DNA of 64,000 nt from an uncultured Eubacteriales bacterium (GTDB taxonomy: Bacteria > Bacillota > Clostridia > Oscillospirales > Oscillospiraceae): the NCBI GenBank assembly GCA_900545585.1, contig UQZR01000007.1, positions 1 to 64,000 of the forward strand, in the 5' to 3' direction. Below the pieces are notes generated by a model. It saw only the letters and a program-made list of their open reading frames with translations, was not told the origin of the DNA and did not search any database. Below are positions 26,642 through 35,409 of the stretch, piece after piece; positions within the stretch are counted from its first letter, which is position 1, and each line of letters opens with the position of its first letter. Both the position numbers and the translations under genes were made by a program.

Positions 26642-28042
26642 TCATTCACCTCTCAGGTAAGCCTTTACCTGCTCCTCAATGGGGTCGTACAGGTCGCAGC
26701 GGATCCCCATATACCGGCAGGCTTCATACAGCACCGGCACCACGTCCTTGTGGATGCCCACGCAGTGGTGGATATAGGGGCCCTTGACGATCTTTTCCTC
26801 CAGCCGGGGCCAGTTGTCTACCTCCACCCACATGTAGGTGCCCTTGGTGGCGGGGCCGTCCACGCCCCGTGCGTTGCCCAGCAGCAGGGAGTATTCGCCG
26901 TTGTCGCCGTCGAAGCGGCAGATGGTCAGCTTGCCCTTTTTCGCCCGTGCTGCCACGGCGCCGGGATAACTGAACGCCAGCGGATAGCAGATGCTGGGCT
27001 TCTCGTCGGCCACGGAGATGGGCCAGGGGCCGCAGTGCTGCAAAAGCTCGGCGTTGTCGTTTTCGGGATGGCGCACCGTCCAGTCCGCAAAGAAGCTGCG
27101 GGTGTCGTCCAGACAGGCGGCCTCTGCCAGCAGGGCCGTAATGGCGCCGTGGATGTCCGTCTCGCACACCACGGGGAAGCCCTCCTCGTTCAGCAGGGAG
27201 TTGGCGGCGCAGGGCATGACGCCCAGCTCCGTCTGCAAGGCGTTCCAGCACTGGATGGCTGCGGCGCTGCAGCCGTAGCGGTCTGCCAGACGCCGGATGG
27301 CCACCTTCATGGCGGCGATGGTGCGCAGCTCCTCCTCGGTGACGCAGATGTTCATATGAGCACGGCAGTAGTCCACTACCTGCTGAACGTCATCACCGTC
27401 GGCCAGCGCACGCTGCACCTCCTGCTTCAGCTCCGGCAGGGGAATGGGGGCCAGCTGGATATGGAAGCGCTCCAGCAGCTCACCCTCGTTGCACATGGTA
27501 GACCAGAAGTCAAAGGGCCGCGGCCCGATCTGCAGAATGCGGATGCTTCGGAAGGTGCGTACCACATTGCACACCGCCAGAAACGCCATCAGTCCCTGCT
27601 CAAAGGCGGGGTCCTCCAGCCGGCAGTTGCTCAGATAGGAGAACGGCACACCGAAGCGGCGCAGTACCTTACCGGTAGCGAACAGACCGCACTGACTGTC
27701 CCGCAGGCGAACGCCGTTTTCGTCGGGGCACTCATCCCGCGGGCCCCACAGCAGCACCGGCACGTTCAGCTCCTTGGCAAGCCGGGCGCAGACATACTCT
27801 GTGCCGAAATTGCAGTGGGCAATGAGCAGGCCGTCCACATGGGCCTCGCGAAAGCGGCGGCTCACTGCCGCCCGATCCGCCTCGTCATAGAAAAGGCCCT
27901 CCGGATTGATGCCTGTTACGTCCACAAAGTGGACGCCCAGCTGCTCCAGCCGCTTCCGCGTCAGGTCCGCATACTCCACTGCCGCCGGCGCGGAAAAAAT
28001 GTTTCGCCGCGTCGGCACAAAACCCAAGGTCACTTGCTTCAT
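26642..28042 (-). CDS. L-fucose/L-arabinose isomerase-family protein
   Basis: 466 residues. The N-terminal domain (VTLGFVPTRRNIFS, GLLIAHCNFGTEYV, VPVLLWGPRDE) and later QIGPRPFDFWSTMCNE and the CETDIHGAITALL segment match the fucose isomerase-like superfamily, in which Glu/Asp/His bind Mn. Such enzymes interconvert aldoses and ketoses. ATG 28042 has GAGGAGAT upstream. First gene of the leftward sugar operon, divergent from the LacI regulator, so its substrate is probably the inducing sugar or a product of it. Confidence 0.8.
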   Translation of the reverse strand: MKQVTLGFVPTRRNIFSAPAAVEYADLTRKRLEQLGVHFVDVTGINPEGLFYDEADRAAVSRRFREAHVDGLLIAHCNFGTEYVCARLAKELNVPVLLWGPRDECPDENGVRLRDSQCGLFATGKVLRRFGVPFSYLSNCRLEDPAFEQGLMAFLAVCNVVRTFRSIRILQIGPRPFDFWSTMCNEGELLERFHIQLAPIPLPELKQEVQRALADGDDVQQVVDYCRAHMNICVTEEELRTIAAMKVAIRRLADRYGCSAAAIQCWNALQTELGVMPCAANSLLNEEGFPVVCETDIHGAITALLAEAACLDDTRSFFADWTVRHPENDNAELLQHCGPWPISVADEKPSICYPLAFSYPGAVAARAKKGKLTICRFDGDNGEYSLLLGNARGVDGPATKGTYMWVEVDNWPRLEEKIVKGPYIHHCVGIHKDVVPVLYEACRYMGIRCDLYDPIEEQVKAYLRGE

Positions 28043-28068
28043 GGGTATCTCCTCTCTCACTTGAATAA

Positions 28069-28085
28069 ATTAAAAAGATTTTAAT
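28069..28085. promoter_or_regulatory. Candidate operator palindrome
   Basis: ATTAAAA and TTTTAAT arms separated by 3 bases lie between the isomerase and lacI starts. The position suits a regulator site, but the A/T-only arms are unlike the usual LacI-family operator with a central CG, so the call is weak. Confidence 0.3.
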
Positions 28086-28103
28086 GAATTTTTCTGAATA
28101 TTT

Positions 28104-28133
28104 TTGACAAAAGGATGCCGCAGGTAGTATAAT
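28104..28133 (+). promoter_or_regulatory. lacI-type gene promoter
   Basis: TTGACA (28104-28109) and TATAAT (28128-28133) with 18-bp spacing. Both hexamers are consensus. On the opposite strand TTGTCA overlaps the same spot and may serve the isomerase operon. Confidence 0.8.
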
Positions 28134-28164
28134 TCTAATACCATGAACAAATGAGGTACACGAT

Positions 28165-29175
28165 ATGAGTATCACAGCGAAAGAACTGGCCCAGCGGCTG
28201 CATCTGTCCGCTGCCACCGTGTCCATGGTCCTGAACCGCAAGCCCGGTATCAGCGATGAGACACGGGATCTCGTCCTCAGTGAGGCGAAGCGCTGCGGCT
28301 ACGACTTTTCCAAGATCAAGACCCCGCCGCCGGGTACTGTGTATCTGGTGGTCTACAAGAAGCACGGCGAGGTGGTGGGCGACACGCCCTTCTTCTTCCA
28401 GGTCATCGAGGGCATCGAGACCACCTGCCGCGATGCCGGCTACCGGCTGCAGCTGTTCTACTTCAACGAGGTAGCCCCCGCCGCCGAGCAGATCGAGCTC
28501 ATCAACAACAGCGGGTGCAGCGGCGTGATCCTGCTGGGCACGGAGATGTTTCTGGAGGACTATCGCCCATTCCAGAGCCTCCACGTCCCACTGGTGGTAC
28601 TGGACAGCTACTACGATGAACTGCCGTTCACTACGGTACTCATCAACAACGCTCGCGGCGCGTTCCTGGCCACCAACTATCTGGTGTCCGAGGGGCACCG
28701 CAACATCGGCTATCTCCAGTCCGCCCGGGCCATCAGCAACTTCGAGGAACGGGCCGACGGCTTCTTCCGTGCCCTGCGCCAGAATGAGATCAAGAAGAAC
28801 ATGTCCTACGTATTCCGTGTCACGCCGGTGCAGGGTGTGGCCTACCGGGAGTTCTCCCGCATACTGGATACGCACCCCGCGCTGCCCACCGGCTTCTTCG
28901 CCGACAACGACATTATCGCGCTGGACTGCATCCGCGCCCTGAAGGAACACGGCTATCGCATCCCCGACGATGTGTCCGTGGTGGGCTTCGACGATATCCC
29001 CTCCTGCCAGCTGCTGGAGCCGCCCATGACCACCACCTGCGTACCCAAGAGCTTTCTGGGCGCGCAGGCCATGCATCAGCTGCTGCGGCTGTTCGCCGAC
29101 CCCATCCTGCCGCCGGTAAAGGTGGAGATATCCACCGAGCTGGTGAAGCGCTCCACCGTGCGGCGTCTCAGCTGA
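28165..29175 (+). CDS. LacI-family transcriptional regulator
   Basis: 336 residues. The N-terminal helix-turn-helix ITAKELAQRLHLSAATVSMV with the hinge LNRKPGISDETR is typical, followed by a periplasmic-binding-like sensor domain (GFFADNDIIALDCIRALKEHG, VSVVGFDDIPSCQLLEPPMT). It is transcribed away from the isomerase operon and ends tail-to-tail, with an 8-base overlap, with the hydrolase gene of the ABC cluster, so it likely controls both. The effector should be a sugar. Confidence 0.9.
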   Translation: MSITAKELAQRLHLSAATVSMVLNRKPGISDETRDLVLSEAKRCGYDFSKIKTPPPGTVYLVVYKKHGEVVGDTPFFFQVIEGIETTCRDAGYRLQLFYFNEVAPAAEQIELINNSGCSGVILLGTEMFLEDYRPFQSLHVPLVVLDSYYDELPFTTVLINNARGAFLATNYLVSEGHRNIGYLQSARAISNFEERADGFFRALRQNEIKKNMSYVFRVTPVQGVAYREFSRILDTHPALPTGFFADNDIIALDCIRALKEHGYRIPDDVSVVGFDDIPSCQLLEPPMTTTCVPKSFLGAQAMHQLLRLFADPILPPVKVEISTELVKRSTVRRLS

Positions 29176-30100
29176 GGCCGCCGCAGCAGATGGCCAGCTT
29201 GGCAAAGAAGTCCTCCAGCGTCTGCCGCGCGTCCACATGGTGGTACACGCGGACCGGCCGGACATCGCCGCCCGCCAGATACCGCATACTGCCCGCCTCC
29301 ACTCTGGGGGCGGGTATCATGCTGTAGCTGATCTTTTCCTCCTCCTCCAGCAGGACGGAGATGGCCGCGTTGTCCCCCAGACCCCACGTCTCACCATGGG
29401 GCCAGATGGCCTCGCAGCCCATTTTACGGTTGTAGGCATCGATGTGGTCAAAAAGGTACCGGCCCGCCGCACCGCAGGGCCGCACCTTGTACTGCAGCTC
29501 CGCCAGCGTCACCGCCAGCTGCTTGTAGGTGCTCTTGGGGATCTGCCACAGGGGCATCTCCGACTGGAACAGCACGTTGGCGCCGTTGATGTCGTTCCAC
29601 AGATTGAATTCGTCGCCGCCCTCGGGATAGTCGCCGCCGCCCACCCAGACGGCCGTCATGCGGCCGCAGATGCGGGGCTCCATGAGAATGGCGCTGGCCA
29701 GATCGGTAACGGCGCCCTGCAGCAGGATATACAGCGGACGGGGATCGTCCCGCATGGCCTCGTCAATGATAGCCCGTGCGCCATCTGAGGGCACCGGCTC
29801 CGTCTCCGACGGCAGCGCGTATCCCGCGCCGCAGGTGGTGCGGGACTGATAGGACTCGTGGCCCGTCACCGCCAGAAAGTGCAGCAGCTCGTCATAGCTG
29901 GCCTGCGCCGTGGTGCCCTTGGGGAAGTCCTGGGGATAGGCGTCAAAGTGCCCGGCGATGAGCCGCTCCACCGAGAGGGAGGGCGTCAGCAGCGCGTGGA
30001 GCACGGCGAAGGGATCGTCCGCTTCGTTGAGAAAGTCCGTGTGGACGATGACCCGCTTCTGCTTCTGCGGGGGTACTTCAAAAAAATATTTCTTCATCAT
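29168..30100 (-). CDS. Nucleoside hydrolase-like protein
   Basis: 310 residues. The start VIVHTDFLNEADDPFAVLHA resembles the Ca-binding D.D...DD motif of inosine-uridine nucleoside hydrolases, with N and E in place of two residues. LQGAVTDLASAI and NLWNDINGANVLFQSEMPL match the later ligand-binding parts. The family cleaves N-ribosides. The altered motif makes nucleoside specificity doubtful; a glycosylamine or other N-glycoside could be the substrate. Last gene of the ABC transporter operon, 3 bp after the second permease. Confidence 0.75.
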   Translation of the reverse strand: MMKKYFFEVPPQKQKRVIVHTDFLNEADDPFAVLHALLTPSLSVERLIAGHFDAYPQDFPKGTTAQASYDELLHFLAVTGHESYQSRTTCGAGYALPSETEPVPSDGARAIIDEAMRDDPRPLYILLQGAVTDLASAILMEPRICGRMTAVWVGGGDYPEGGDEFNLWNDINGANVLFQSEMPLWQIPKSTYKQLAVTLAELQYKVRPCGAAGRYLFDHIDAYNRKMGCEAIWPHGETWGLGDNAAISVLLEEEEKISYSMIPAPRVEAGSMRYLAGGDVRPVRVYHHVDARQTLEDFFAKLAICCGGLS

Positions 30101-30103
30101 GAC

Positions 30104-30931
30104 TCACCCTTTCACGGCTCCCGCCATGCCTTCCACAAAGTAGCGCTGGAAAATGAGATATACCGCCAGCATGGGCAGCACGCAGATCAGCACGCCGGCG
30201 CACAGATAGCCGTAGTCCGTGCCGTGCTCGCCCACAAAGGTCATCAGACCCGCCGGTACGCTTTTCAGGCTGTTGTCCGTGATGAGCAGGCTGCCCAGCA
30301 GGTACTCGTTCCATGTGGCCAGCGTATCCGTGATGACCAGCGTGGCGATGGCCGGCTTGGAGGCCGGCAGGATAATGTGCCAGAACACCTGCCACTTGCT
30401 GCATCCGTCCACGATGGCCGCCTCGCCCAGCTCCTTGGGGATGCCCCGCATAAAGCCGCGCAGGATCAGGATGCCGGTGGGGATGCCAAAGCCCAGATAG
30501 GCGAAGATCAGACCGGCGTAGGTGTTGACGAGCCCCAGCCGGTTGTACACCACGTTCAGGGGGATCAGTGCCACCTGCATGGGCAGCATCATGCCCAGCA
30601 GGAACACGATGAAAATGGCCAGCGGCCGCCTGATCTTCAGCCGTGTCAGGGCGTAGGCCGCCAGAGCCTCCACGAAAATGCCCAGCGGCACCTTGATGAG
30701 ACAGATTATCAGGTCGTTGCGCATGTAGTGGAACAGATTTCCCTTGGTGAAGGCGTTTTTGAAATTCTCCCAGTGCAGCGTCTCCGGCAGTTGGAAGAGA
30801 CTGAGGTTGGAAAAGAAGTCCTGCTTGGACTTCAACGACGTGGCCACGATGGAGATCATGGGCGACAGCCAGATCACCGCCAACACGATCAGGACCACAT
30901 ACAGCACAGCTCGCTTTATCGTATGACGCAT
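30104..30931 (-). CDS. Carbohydrate ABC transporter permease (MalG type)
   Basis: 275 residues with six predicted membrane segments. The EAA loop ELGEAAIVDGCSKWQVFWHI followed by ILPASKPAIATL is the site that docks the ATPase. It forms the channel with the adjacent permease. No ATPase gene is in the cluster, so a shared MsmK/UgpC-type ATPase encoded elsewhere probably powers it. Start ATG 30931 lies 2 bp after the upstream gene's stop. Confidence 0.93.
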   Translation of the reverse strand: MRHTIKRAVLYVVLIVLAVIWLSPMISIVATSLKSKQDFFSNLSLFQLPETLHWENFKNAFTKGNLFHYMRNDLIICLIKVPLGIFVEALAAYALTRLKIRRPLAIFIVFLLGMMLPMQVALIPLNVVYNRLGLVNTYAGLIFAYLGFGIPTGILILRGFMRGIPKELGEAAIVDGCSKWQVFWHIILPASKPAIATLVITDTLATWNEYLLGSLLITDNSLKSVPAGLMTFVGEHGTDYGYLCAGVLICVLPMLAVYLIFQRYFVEGMAGAVKG

Positions 30932-30933
30932 GC

Positions 30934-31821
30934 TCAGTCCTCCTTTGTGGTGGCGATAATGTACGGCACCACGATGACCATCATCATCAGCACCATCACA
31001 ATGGAGATGGCGGCGCCGTAACCCAGATTGTTATAGCGGAATGTCTGCGTGTACATATAGGTGGACAGCACCTGCGTAGCGTTGTTGGGACCGCCGTTGG
31101 TCAGGCCCTGCACGATGTCATATACATGAACAGCATTGATCACGAGAGTGGCGATCACGATGACGAATGTCTCTTTTATCATGGGAAGCGTCACGTAGAA
31201 GAACTTCTGTACCGGCGTGGCGCCGTCCACCAGCGCCGCGTCGTACAGCTCGCTGGGCACCGCCTGCAGGCCGGCCAGGAAGAAGATCATGGGCTCGCCC
31301 ACCATCTGCCACAGGGCCGCTGCGAACAGGGCCAGCAGGCTGGTCTTGGGGTTGGAGAGCCACGTCTGGGCGTAGTCGATGCCCAGCGCCTCCATCAGGG
31401 AGTTGATGAAGCCAAAGTCGGCGTTGTACATCCAGCGCCAGATGATGGCCACCGCAATGGGCGCCACCACGCAGGGGAAGTAGAACACGCCGCGGAAAAA
31501 CGTTCTGCCGCGGAATTTTTTGACCAGCACCAGCGCAAACGCCAGAGCCAGCGCGGTGGCCACCACCACCGACAGCAATATCCAGACCAGATTGTTCCGG
31601 AAGGCCGTCTTGAACACATCGTCCTCGGTGAACAGGCGGATATAGTTGGCAATGCCCACCGGCTCCATGGCCTTCACGCCGTTCCACTTGTGGAAGCTGA
31701 TGTAGATAGAATAGATCAGGGGGATGACAATAACGGACAGATAGATGATAGCGGCGGGTGCCAGAAAGGCGTAATTTCCCGCCTGTTTTCGTCGGGCTGC
31801 TTTGATTTGTTCTTTACTCAT
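30934..31821 (-). CDS. Sugar ABC transporter permease (MalF type)
   Basis: 295 residues, six membrane segments. The EAA loop reads ELYDAALVDGATPVQKFFYV then TLPMIKET. ATG 31821 has GGGAGG about 7 bases upstream; earlier in-frame starts lack a site. Together with the MalG-type partner and the lipoprotein at 31897-33147 it imports a sugar or sugar conjugate, perhaps the substrate of the isomerase/Frl enzymes. Confidence 0.93.
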   Translation of the reverse strand: MSKEQIKAARRKQAGNYAFLAPAAIIYLSVIVIPLIYSIYISFHKWNGVKAMEPVGIANYIRLFTEDDVFKTAFRNNLVWILLSVVVATALALAFALVLVKKFRGRTFFRGVFYFPCVVAPIAVAIIWRWMYNADFGFINSLMEALGIDYAQTWLSNPKTSLLALFAAALWQMVGEPMIFFLAGLQAVPSELYDAALVDGATPVQKFFYVTLPMIKETFVIVIATLVINAVHVYDIVQGLTNGGPNNATQVLSTYMYTQTFRYNNLGYGAAISIVMVLMMMVIVVPYIIATTKED

Positions 31822-31896
31822 GATAGTCCCTCCCGGTGAAGGGCCGGACATCCGCGGAGACGCTCCGCAGAGGCCCGGCCCTTTCATCAGTTATGT

Positions 31897-33147
31897 TCAG
31901 GATGCCTGATAGGCCTCGATGGAGGCCTGAATGGCCGCGGCGCCTTCCGCCGGCGTCATCTCGTTGTTGGCGATGGCGGACTGCGCGTTGAACAGCGTGT
32001 CGATCACTTCGGAAGGCAGGGCCTCATCGGTGACGGTGAAGGAACCCACCTCATCGCTGACAGCGAAGATGCCGTCGATGTGGACCTGATCCGCGGGAGC
32101 CTTGGAGCCCTGCACGGGCAGCGGCATATTGTAGCCGGAGCTGTGCTCGTTCACGAACTCATCGCCCATGTAGAAGTCCAGGAACTCCATGACGGCCTTC
32201 AGCTCTGCCTCGGAGATGTTCTTGTCGAACTGGAACATCTCCACGAAGGAGGACAGACGCGCCTCGGGGAATGCAAAGGTGCCGAAGTCGTCCATGTTCA
32301 TGCCGTCGTCGATGATGTAGCTGTCGAACCACTGACCGTCAATGTCCATGGCGGCCTTGCCGCTGAACACGGAGTAGCGGGTGGTGTCGGGATCGGCGGT
32401 CAGGAAGCCCTCGGGGAAGTAGCCCTTCTGACTCCACTCCTGATACTTGGTGAGGGCCTGGATGACCTCGGGGCAGTCCCAGCTGGCCTGCATGGCGTTG
32501 AGCTGGTCATGCAGCTCCGCACCGGCGTAGTACTCCACCAGCAGCTCTACCAGACGCATGGTGTGCCAGCCGTACAGGGCGGCGGTGGAGATGGGGGTCA
32601 CGCCGTTGGCCGCCAGCTTGTCGCAGGCGGCTTCAAACTCCTCGAACGTGGTGGGGATCTCGATGCCGTTCTGCTCAAAGATCGGCTTGCTATACCACAT
32701 GGAGATGACATTATAGCTGTTGGGATAGCCGAACAGCTTGCCGTCGTAGCGGCAGAGGTTCAGGGCGGAGCTGGTGAAATGGCTGTCCCAGCCGTTGGCT
32801 GCGGCGTAGTCGGTCAGATCGTAGCACAGGTCGTTGTCCACATAGTACCCGCCGATGGAGCCGCCGTAGGTGCGCCAGCAGGTGGGCATGGTGTCAGAGG
32901 ACGCTGCCACCTTCAGGGCATCCTTCAGGCCGTCGGTGCTCTGGAAGCTGGCCACCACCTCAATGTCATCATGCGCGGCGTTGAACTGGGCCACAGCCTC
33001 CTCCTTCACAGCCATAGCATCGCTGGAAAACCAGATGGTGATCTTCACCTTCTCGTTCTCCCCGTCAGAGGCGGCCGGCTTCTGACCGCAGGCTGCCAGT
33101 GACAGCAGCATGACGGCCGCCATGACCGCTGCAAGGAACTTCTTCAT
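31897..33147 (-). CDS. Extracellular solute-binding lipoprotein, family 1
   Basis: 416 residues. The signal peptide MKKFLAAVMAAVMLLSLAAC ends in the lipobox LAAC with Cys20 as lipidated residue. The mature protein shows the family 1 fold (ITIWFSSDAMAVKEEAVAQF, GKLFGYPNSYNVISMWYSK, GKAAMDIDGQWF). It captures the substrate for the two permeases. ATG 33147 has GGAGGAAAT upstream. First gene after the promoter at 33192-33220. Confidence 0.93.
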   Translation of the reverse strand: MKKFLAAVMAAVMLLSLAACGQKPAASDGENEKVKITIWFSSDAMAVKEEAVAQFNAAHDDIEVVASFQSTDGLKDALKVAASSDTMPTCWRTYGGSIGGYYVDNDLCYDLTDYAAANGWDSHFTSSALNLCRYDGKLFGYPNSYNVISMWYSKPIFEQNGIEIPTTFEEFEAACDKLAANGVTPISTAALYGWHTMRLVELLVEYYAGAELHDQLNAMQASWDCPEVIQALTKYQEWSQKGYFPEGFLTADPDTTRYSVFSGKAAMDIDGQWFDSYIIDDGMNMDDFGTFAFPEARLSSFVEMFQFDKNISEAELKAVMEFLDFYMGDEFVNEHSSGYNMPLPVQGSKAPADQVHIDGIFAVSDEVGSFTVTDEALPSEVIDTLFNAQSAIANNEMTPAEGAAAIQASIEAYQAS

Positions 33148-33191
33148 CTTGATTTCCTCCAATTTTGTATTCGGGTCTCCCCGTCAGTGCT

Positions 33192-33220
33192 ATTTTAACA
33201 AAACATGCAGCTTGATTCAA
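33192..33220 (-). promoter_or_regulatory. Promoter of the sugar ABC transporter operon
   Basis: Reverse strand TTGAAT (33220-33215), 17-base spacer, TAAAAT (33197-33192), about 45 bases before the lipoprotein start. The area upstream to 33260 is very A/T-rich. Confidence 0.7.
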
Positions 33221-33421
33221 TCATAATTTACTTAATTTTTACTAAATTTTGAACGAGTACAAAAATATACGCGATTCCCACCCTCTCGCACCCGCCGTCC
33301 CCACAAACGCTTTCCCTGACGCATGATCCCGCTGCAGCATCTGCATCATTGAGGGTGGTACCGATCTGCTGCTCTGCGCCCTCTGCGGCAGTTAACCGAT
33401 GCAAAGCCCGCATCGGTGCAG

Positions 33422-33467
33422 ACAAAGAGCAGGGAGCCGGTCATTCGACCGGCTCCCTGCTCTTTGT
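33422..33467. terminator. 21-bp perfect hairpin terminator
   Basis: Arms 33422-33442 and 33447-33467 are perfectly complementary, loop ATTC. It follows the leftward gene at 33611 and has only short T clusters. A second 8-bp hairpin (ACCGATGC/GCATCGGT, about 33394-33417) lies beside it. The remaining bases between 33221 and 33610 hold no convincing gene. Confidence 0.7.
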
Positions 33468-33610
33468 AATTCACTTAACCGCCGTTGGAATTCTTCCGGC
33501 GTGATGAAGCTTGCACCGTTTCCTGTTTTTCCTGAGATTATTTAGGTTAATGCGCAGAACGAACAATACAGAGAAGCCATCGGAATAAAAGAGCGCTGCC
33601 CAGCCTCTCC

Positions 33611-34087
33611 TCAGTTCCGCGAGCATTTCTCCGCATCGATGGCAAGCACCACCATCAGCGCGTACAGGGCGTTTTCCTTCTCCGCCACGTCGATGACGTA
33701 GGTGTCCGTCCAGTGGAACAGCTCCTTGGATACCGAGGCCACCTGCTGTCCCGCTGCGTCCACGATAGCGTAGTCCCACTCCATGAAGCTGCCCTCTACC
33801 CGCCAGCCGTTGAAGTCCAGCGTGAACGACGGTCGCAGGAACGTGAACTCTTTGCGGATGGTGCCCACGCACTGCTCCCCAATGTACAGGTCAAACTTGG
33901 GAAGGAAGGTGAACACCTGCTGCTGTACTGTGGCGATGTGCTGCCCCATAGGGTCGAGGATATGCAGACAGTGTCCCCACGACAGCTTGCCCTCCACTGT
34001 GAAAGCCACCGCGCCGTTCCCGTCCATGTGGTAAATGTCGTAGCTGTCGAACCACGAAAACATCCGCTGCTTGAAATAGAGCTTCAT
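33611..34087 (-). CDS. LURP-one-related (YxjI-like) protein
   Basis: 158 residues. MKLYFKQRMFSWFDSYDIYH followed by repeated beta-strand pairs (HILDPMGQHIATVQQQVFTF, FDLYIGEQCVGTIRKEFTF, YAIVDAAGQQVASVSKELFH, TYVIDV) is the 12-stranded LURP-one/scramblase-like barrel with one central helix at the C-terminus. Function in bacteria is unknown. ATG 34087 is chosen for 7-base spacing to AGGTG; two more ATG/GTG lie just upstream. Confidence 0.75.
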   Translation of the reverse strand: MKLYFKQRMFSWFDSYDIYHMDGNGAVAFTVEGKLSWGHCLHILDPMGQHIATVQQQVFTFLPKFDLYIGEQCVGTIRKEFTFLRPSFTLDFNGWRVEGSFMEWDYAIVDAAGQQVASVSKELFHWTDTYVIDVAEKENALYALMVVLAIDAEKCSRN

Positions 34088-34352
34088 ATTCATGCACCTC
34101 ACTCTCTGCCCCTATTGTACCAGCCGCCGGGAAGATGCGCAAGCGTCCGCAGGAGGGGCACTCGCCTTTGTTCGCCGCCACCAGCTTGATGACAGCCCAC
34201 GGGATGCAGACCGGTCCGGCGATAAGCCCCACCATCCACTTGCGCAGGATGATGCTGTCGATATCACCCACCATGACGTAGTGGGCGTAGATGGTGCGGT
34301 TCACCGCCCAGTAGCCCACGAGACTGTACAGAATCGCCAAAACAGTTTCCAT
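33891..34352 (-). CDS. Small membrane protein, C-terminus overlaps the next gene
   Basis: From ATG 34352 (GAGAGGAGC upstream) the first ~75 residues look real: two hydrophobic segments (VLAILYSLVGYWAVNR and WMVGLIAGPVCIPWAVIKLV) and CPSCGRLR, half of a zinc ribbon. After about residue 85 the frame runs on for ~65 residues inside the LURP gene, and these residues read like an out-of-frame shadow. Either the gene lost its stop by a small frameshift near 34100, or the overlap is genuine. I do not recognise the family. Confidence 0.5.
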   Translation of the reverse strand: METVLAILYSLVGYWAVNRTIYAHYVMVGDIDSIILRKWMVGLIAGPVCIPWAVIKLVAANKGECPSCGRLRIFPAAGTIGAESEVHEYEALFQAADVFVVRQLRHLPHGRERRGGFHSGGQAVVGTLSAYPRPYGAAHRHSTAAGVHLPSQV

Positions 34353-34425
34353 GAAAATGCTCCTCTCCGTATCTTGATACCCGCAGTATAGCGAACGGGG
34401 CGGACAAACATTGTCCTTTCCAACA

Positions 34426-34463
34426 AAAAGTTCCGCCGGTGCAGTCGCACCGGCGGAACTTTT
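34426..34463. terminator. Symmetric hairpin with A4/T4 flanks
   Basis: AAAA, a 13-bp stem (34430-34442 with 34447-34459, loop AGTC) and TTTT. It lies between two divergent genes (starts at 34352 and 34543) where no transcript should end, so it may insulate the two promoters or remain from a lost gene. Confidence 0.6.
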
Positions 34464-34542
34464 ATCAATATCAGCAGAGTGACACAGGCTGTCCACCCTC
34501 TGCGGTATACTCGACAGCAGAAACGACAAGGAGGGCAAACTC

Positions 34543-35010
34543 ATGGATAAATGTGAGGAAATGCGGGCGCAGTTTGACCGCTTCTGCGATGGGCAGCTGA
34601 CGGACTCCGGCACAACACAGATACAGGCCATCAGCAGCTTGCAGATGAAGAATATCCGCAAGTATTTTGTGCCGGGGATATACAGCTTCGACATTGTCGG
34701 TTTTCTGGATACCACGCTCCTCAAGACCGGCAGGGAGGGGTATCTGTTCACCGTGGACGGCGTGTACTACAAGGAGTTTCTGGAAAAGCCGGGACACTTC
34801 CGCTACAACGATGTGGCAAAGACCGAGATCATCCTGCCGAAGCCCAAGGACAACGAAAGCACACTGGAGATCAGATTCCAAAATGGCCGCTGGGTGCGTC
34901 TGGTTGGTTACTTGCTGTACAAGACTGCTGCAAAACAGCTGCTGGACGGCCTGTGCGAGATCGCGGCGCGATACCCTGACGAGGACGATGAGGACGAGGA
35001 CGAGGAGTAA
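34543..35010 (+). CDS. Hypothetical protein with acidic tail
   Basis: 155 residues, start ATG 34543 with AAGGAGG upstream. The body alternates beta strands (YSFDIVGFLDTTLLKTGREG, YLFTVDGVYYKEFLE, TLEIRFQNGRWVRLVGYLLY), a layout like PH-type domains, and ends in a run of Asp/Glu (PDEDDEDEDEE). There is no signal peptide or membrane segment. I cannot name the family. A -10-like TATACT lies at about 34508. Confidence 0.6.
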   Translation: MDKCEEMRAQFDRFCDGQLTDSGTTQIQAISSLQMKNIRKYFVPGIYSFDIVGFLDTTLLKTGREGYLFTVDGVYYKEFLEKPGHFRYNDVAKTEIILPKPKDNESTLEIRFQNGRWVRLVGYLLYKTAAKQLLDGLCEIAARYPDEDDEDEDEE

Positions 35011-35132
35011 GCTACACCCCTTCGTGCCATTTTATGGAAATTGTATATATTCTGCGACATAACGGCGGATAATTTGGTAAAATCTGCTGACACAGCGCAG
35101 ATGTTGTGGTATACTGTGGTCGAATAAAAACG

Positions 35133-35366
35133 TTACTCGTCGAAGGTCAGGAATTTGTAGGGCGGTACGTCCAGTGCGGCGGCCACGTCGAACAGCGTGT
35201 CCAGCGACACTGCCTTGTTGATATTGGGCGCCTCCACATGGCCGATGAACGCCGGACTCAGCTCCAGCTTCTCGGCCAGCTGCTCCTGCGTCATACCCCG
35301 CAGCTTGCGGTAGTAGGCGATCTTCAGCCCGATCTGACGGTATTTGTCCGCATAGATAGTCTTCAT
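35133..35366 (-). CDS. XRE-family helix-turn-helix regulator
   Basis: 77 residues. GLKIAYYRKLRGMTQEQLAE then KLELSPAFIGHVEA is a standard Cro/C1-type HTH, followed by a short tail (LDTLFDVAAALDVPPYKFL). Size and form match single-domain regulators of mobile or defence loci. ATG 35366 has GGGAGATG upstream. It is divergent from the WYL regulator gene; their promoters share the 35367-35489 interval. Confidence 0.85.
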   Translation of the reverse strand: MKTIYADKYRQIGLKIAYYRKLRGMTQEQLAEKLELSPAFIGHVEAPNINKAVSLDTLFDVAAALDVPPYKFLTFDE

Positions 35367-35409
35367 GCACATCATCTCCCGCTACTATGGTAACGAAAAG
35401 GGACAATAA

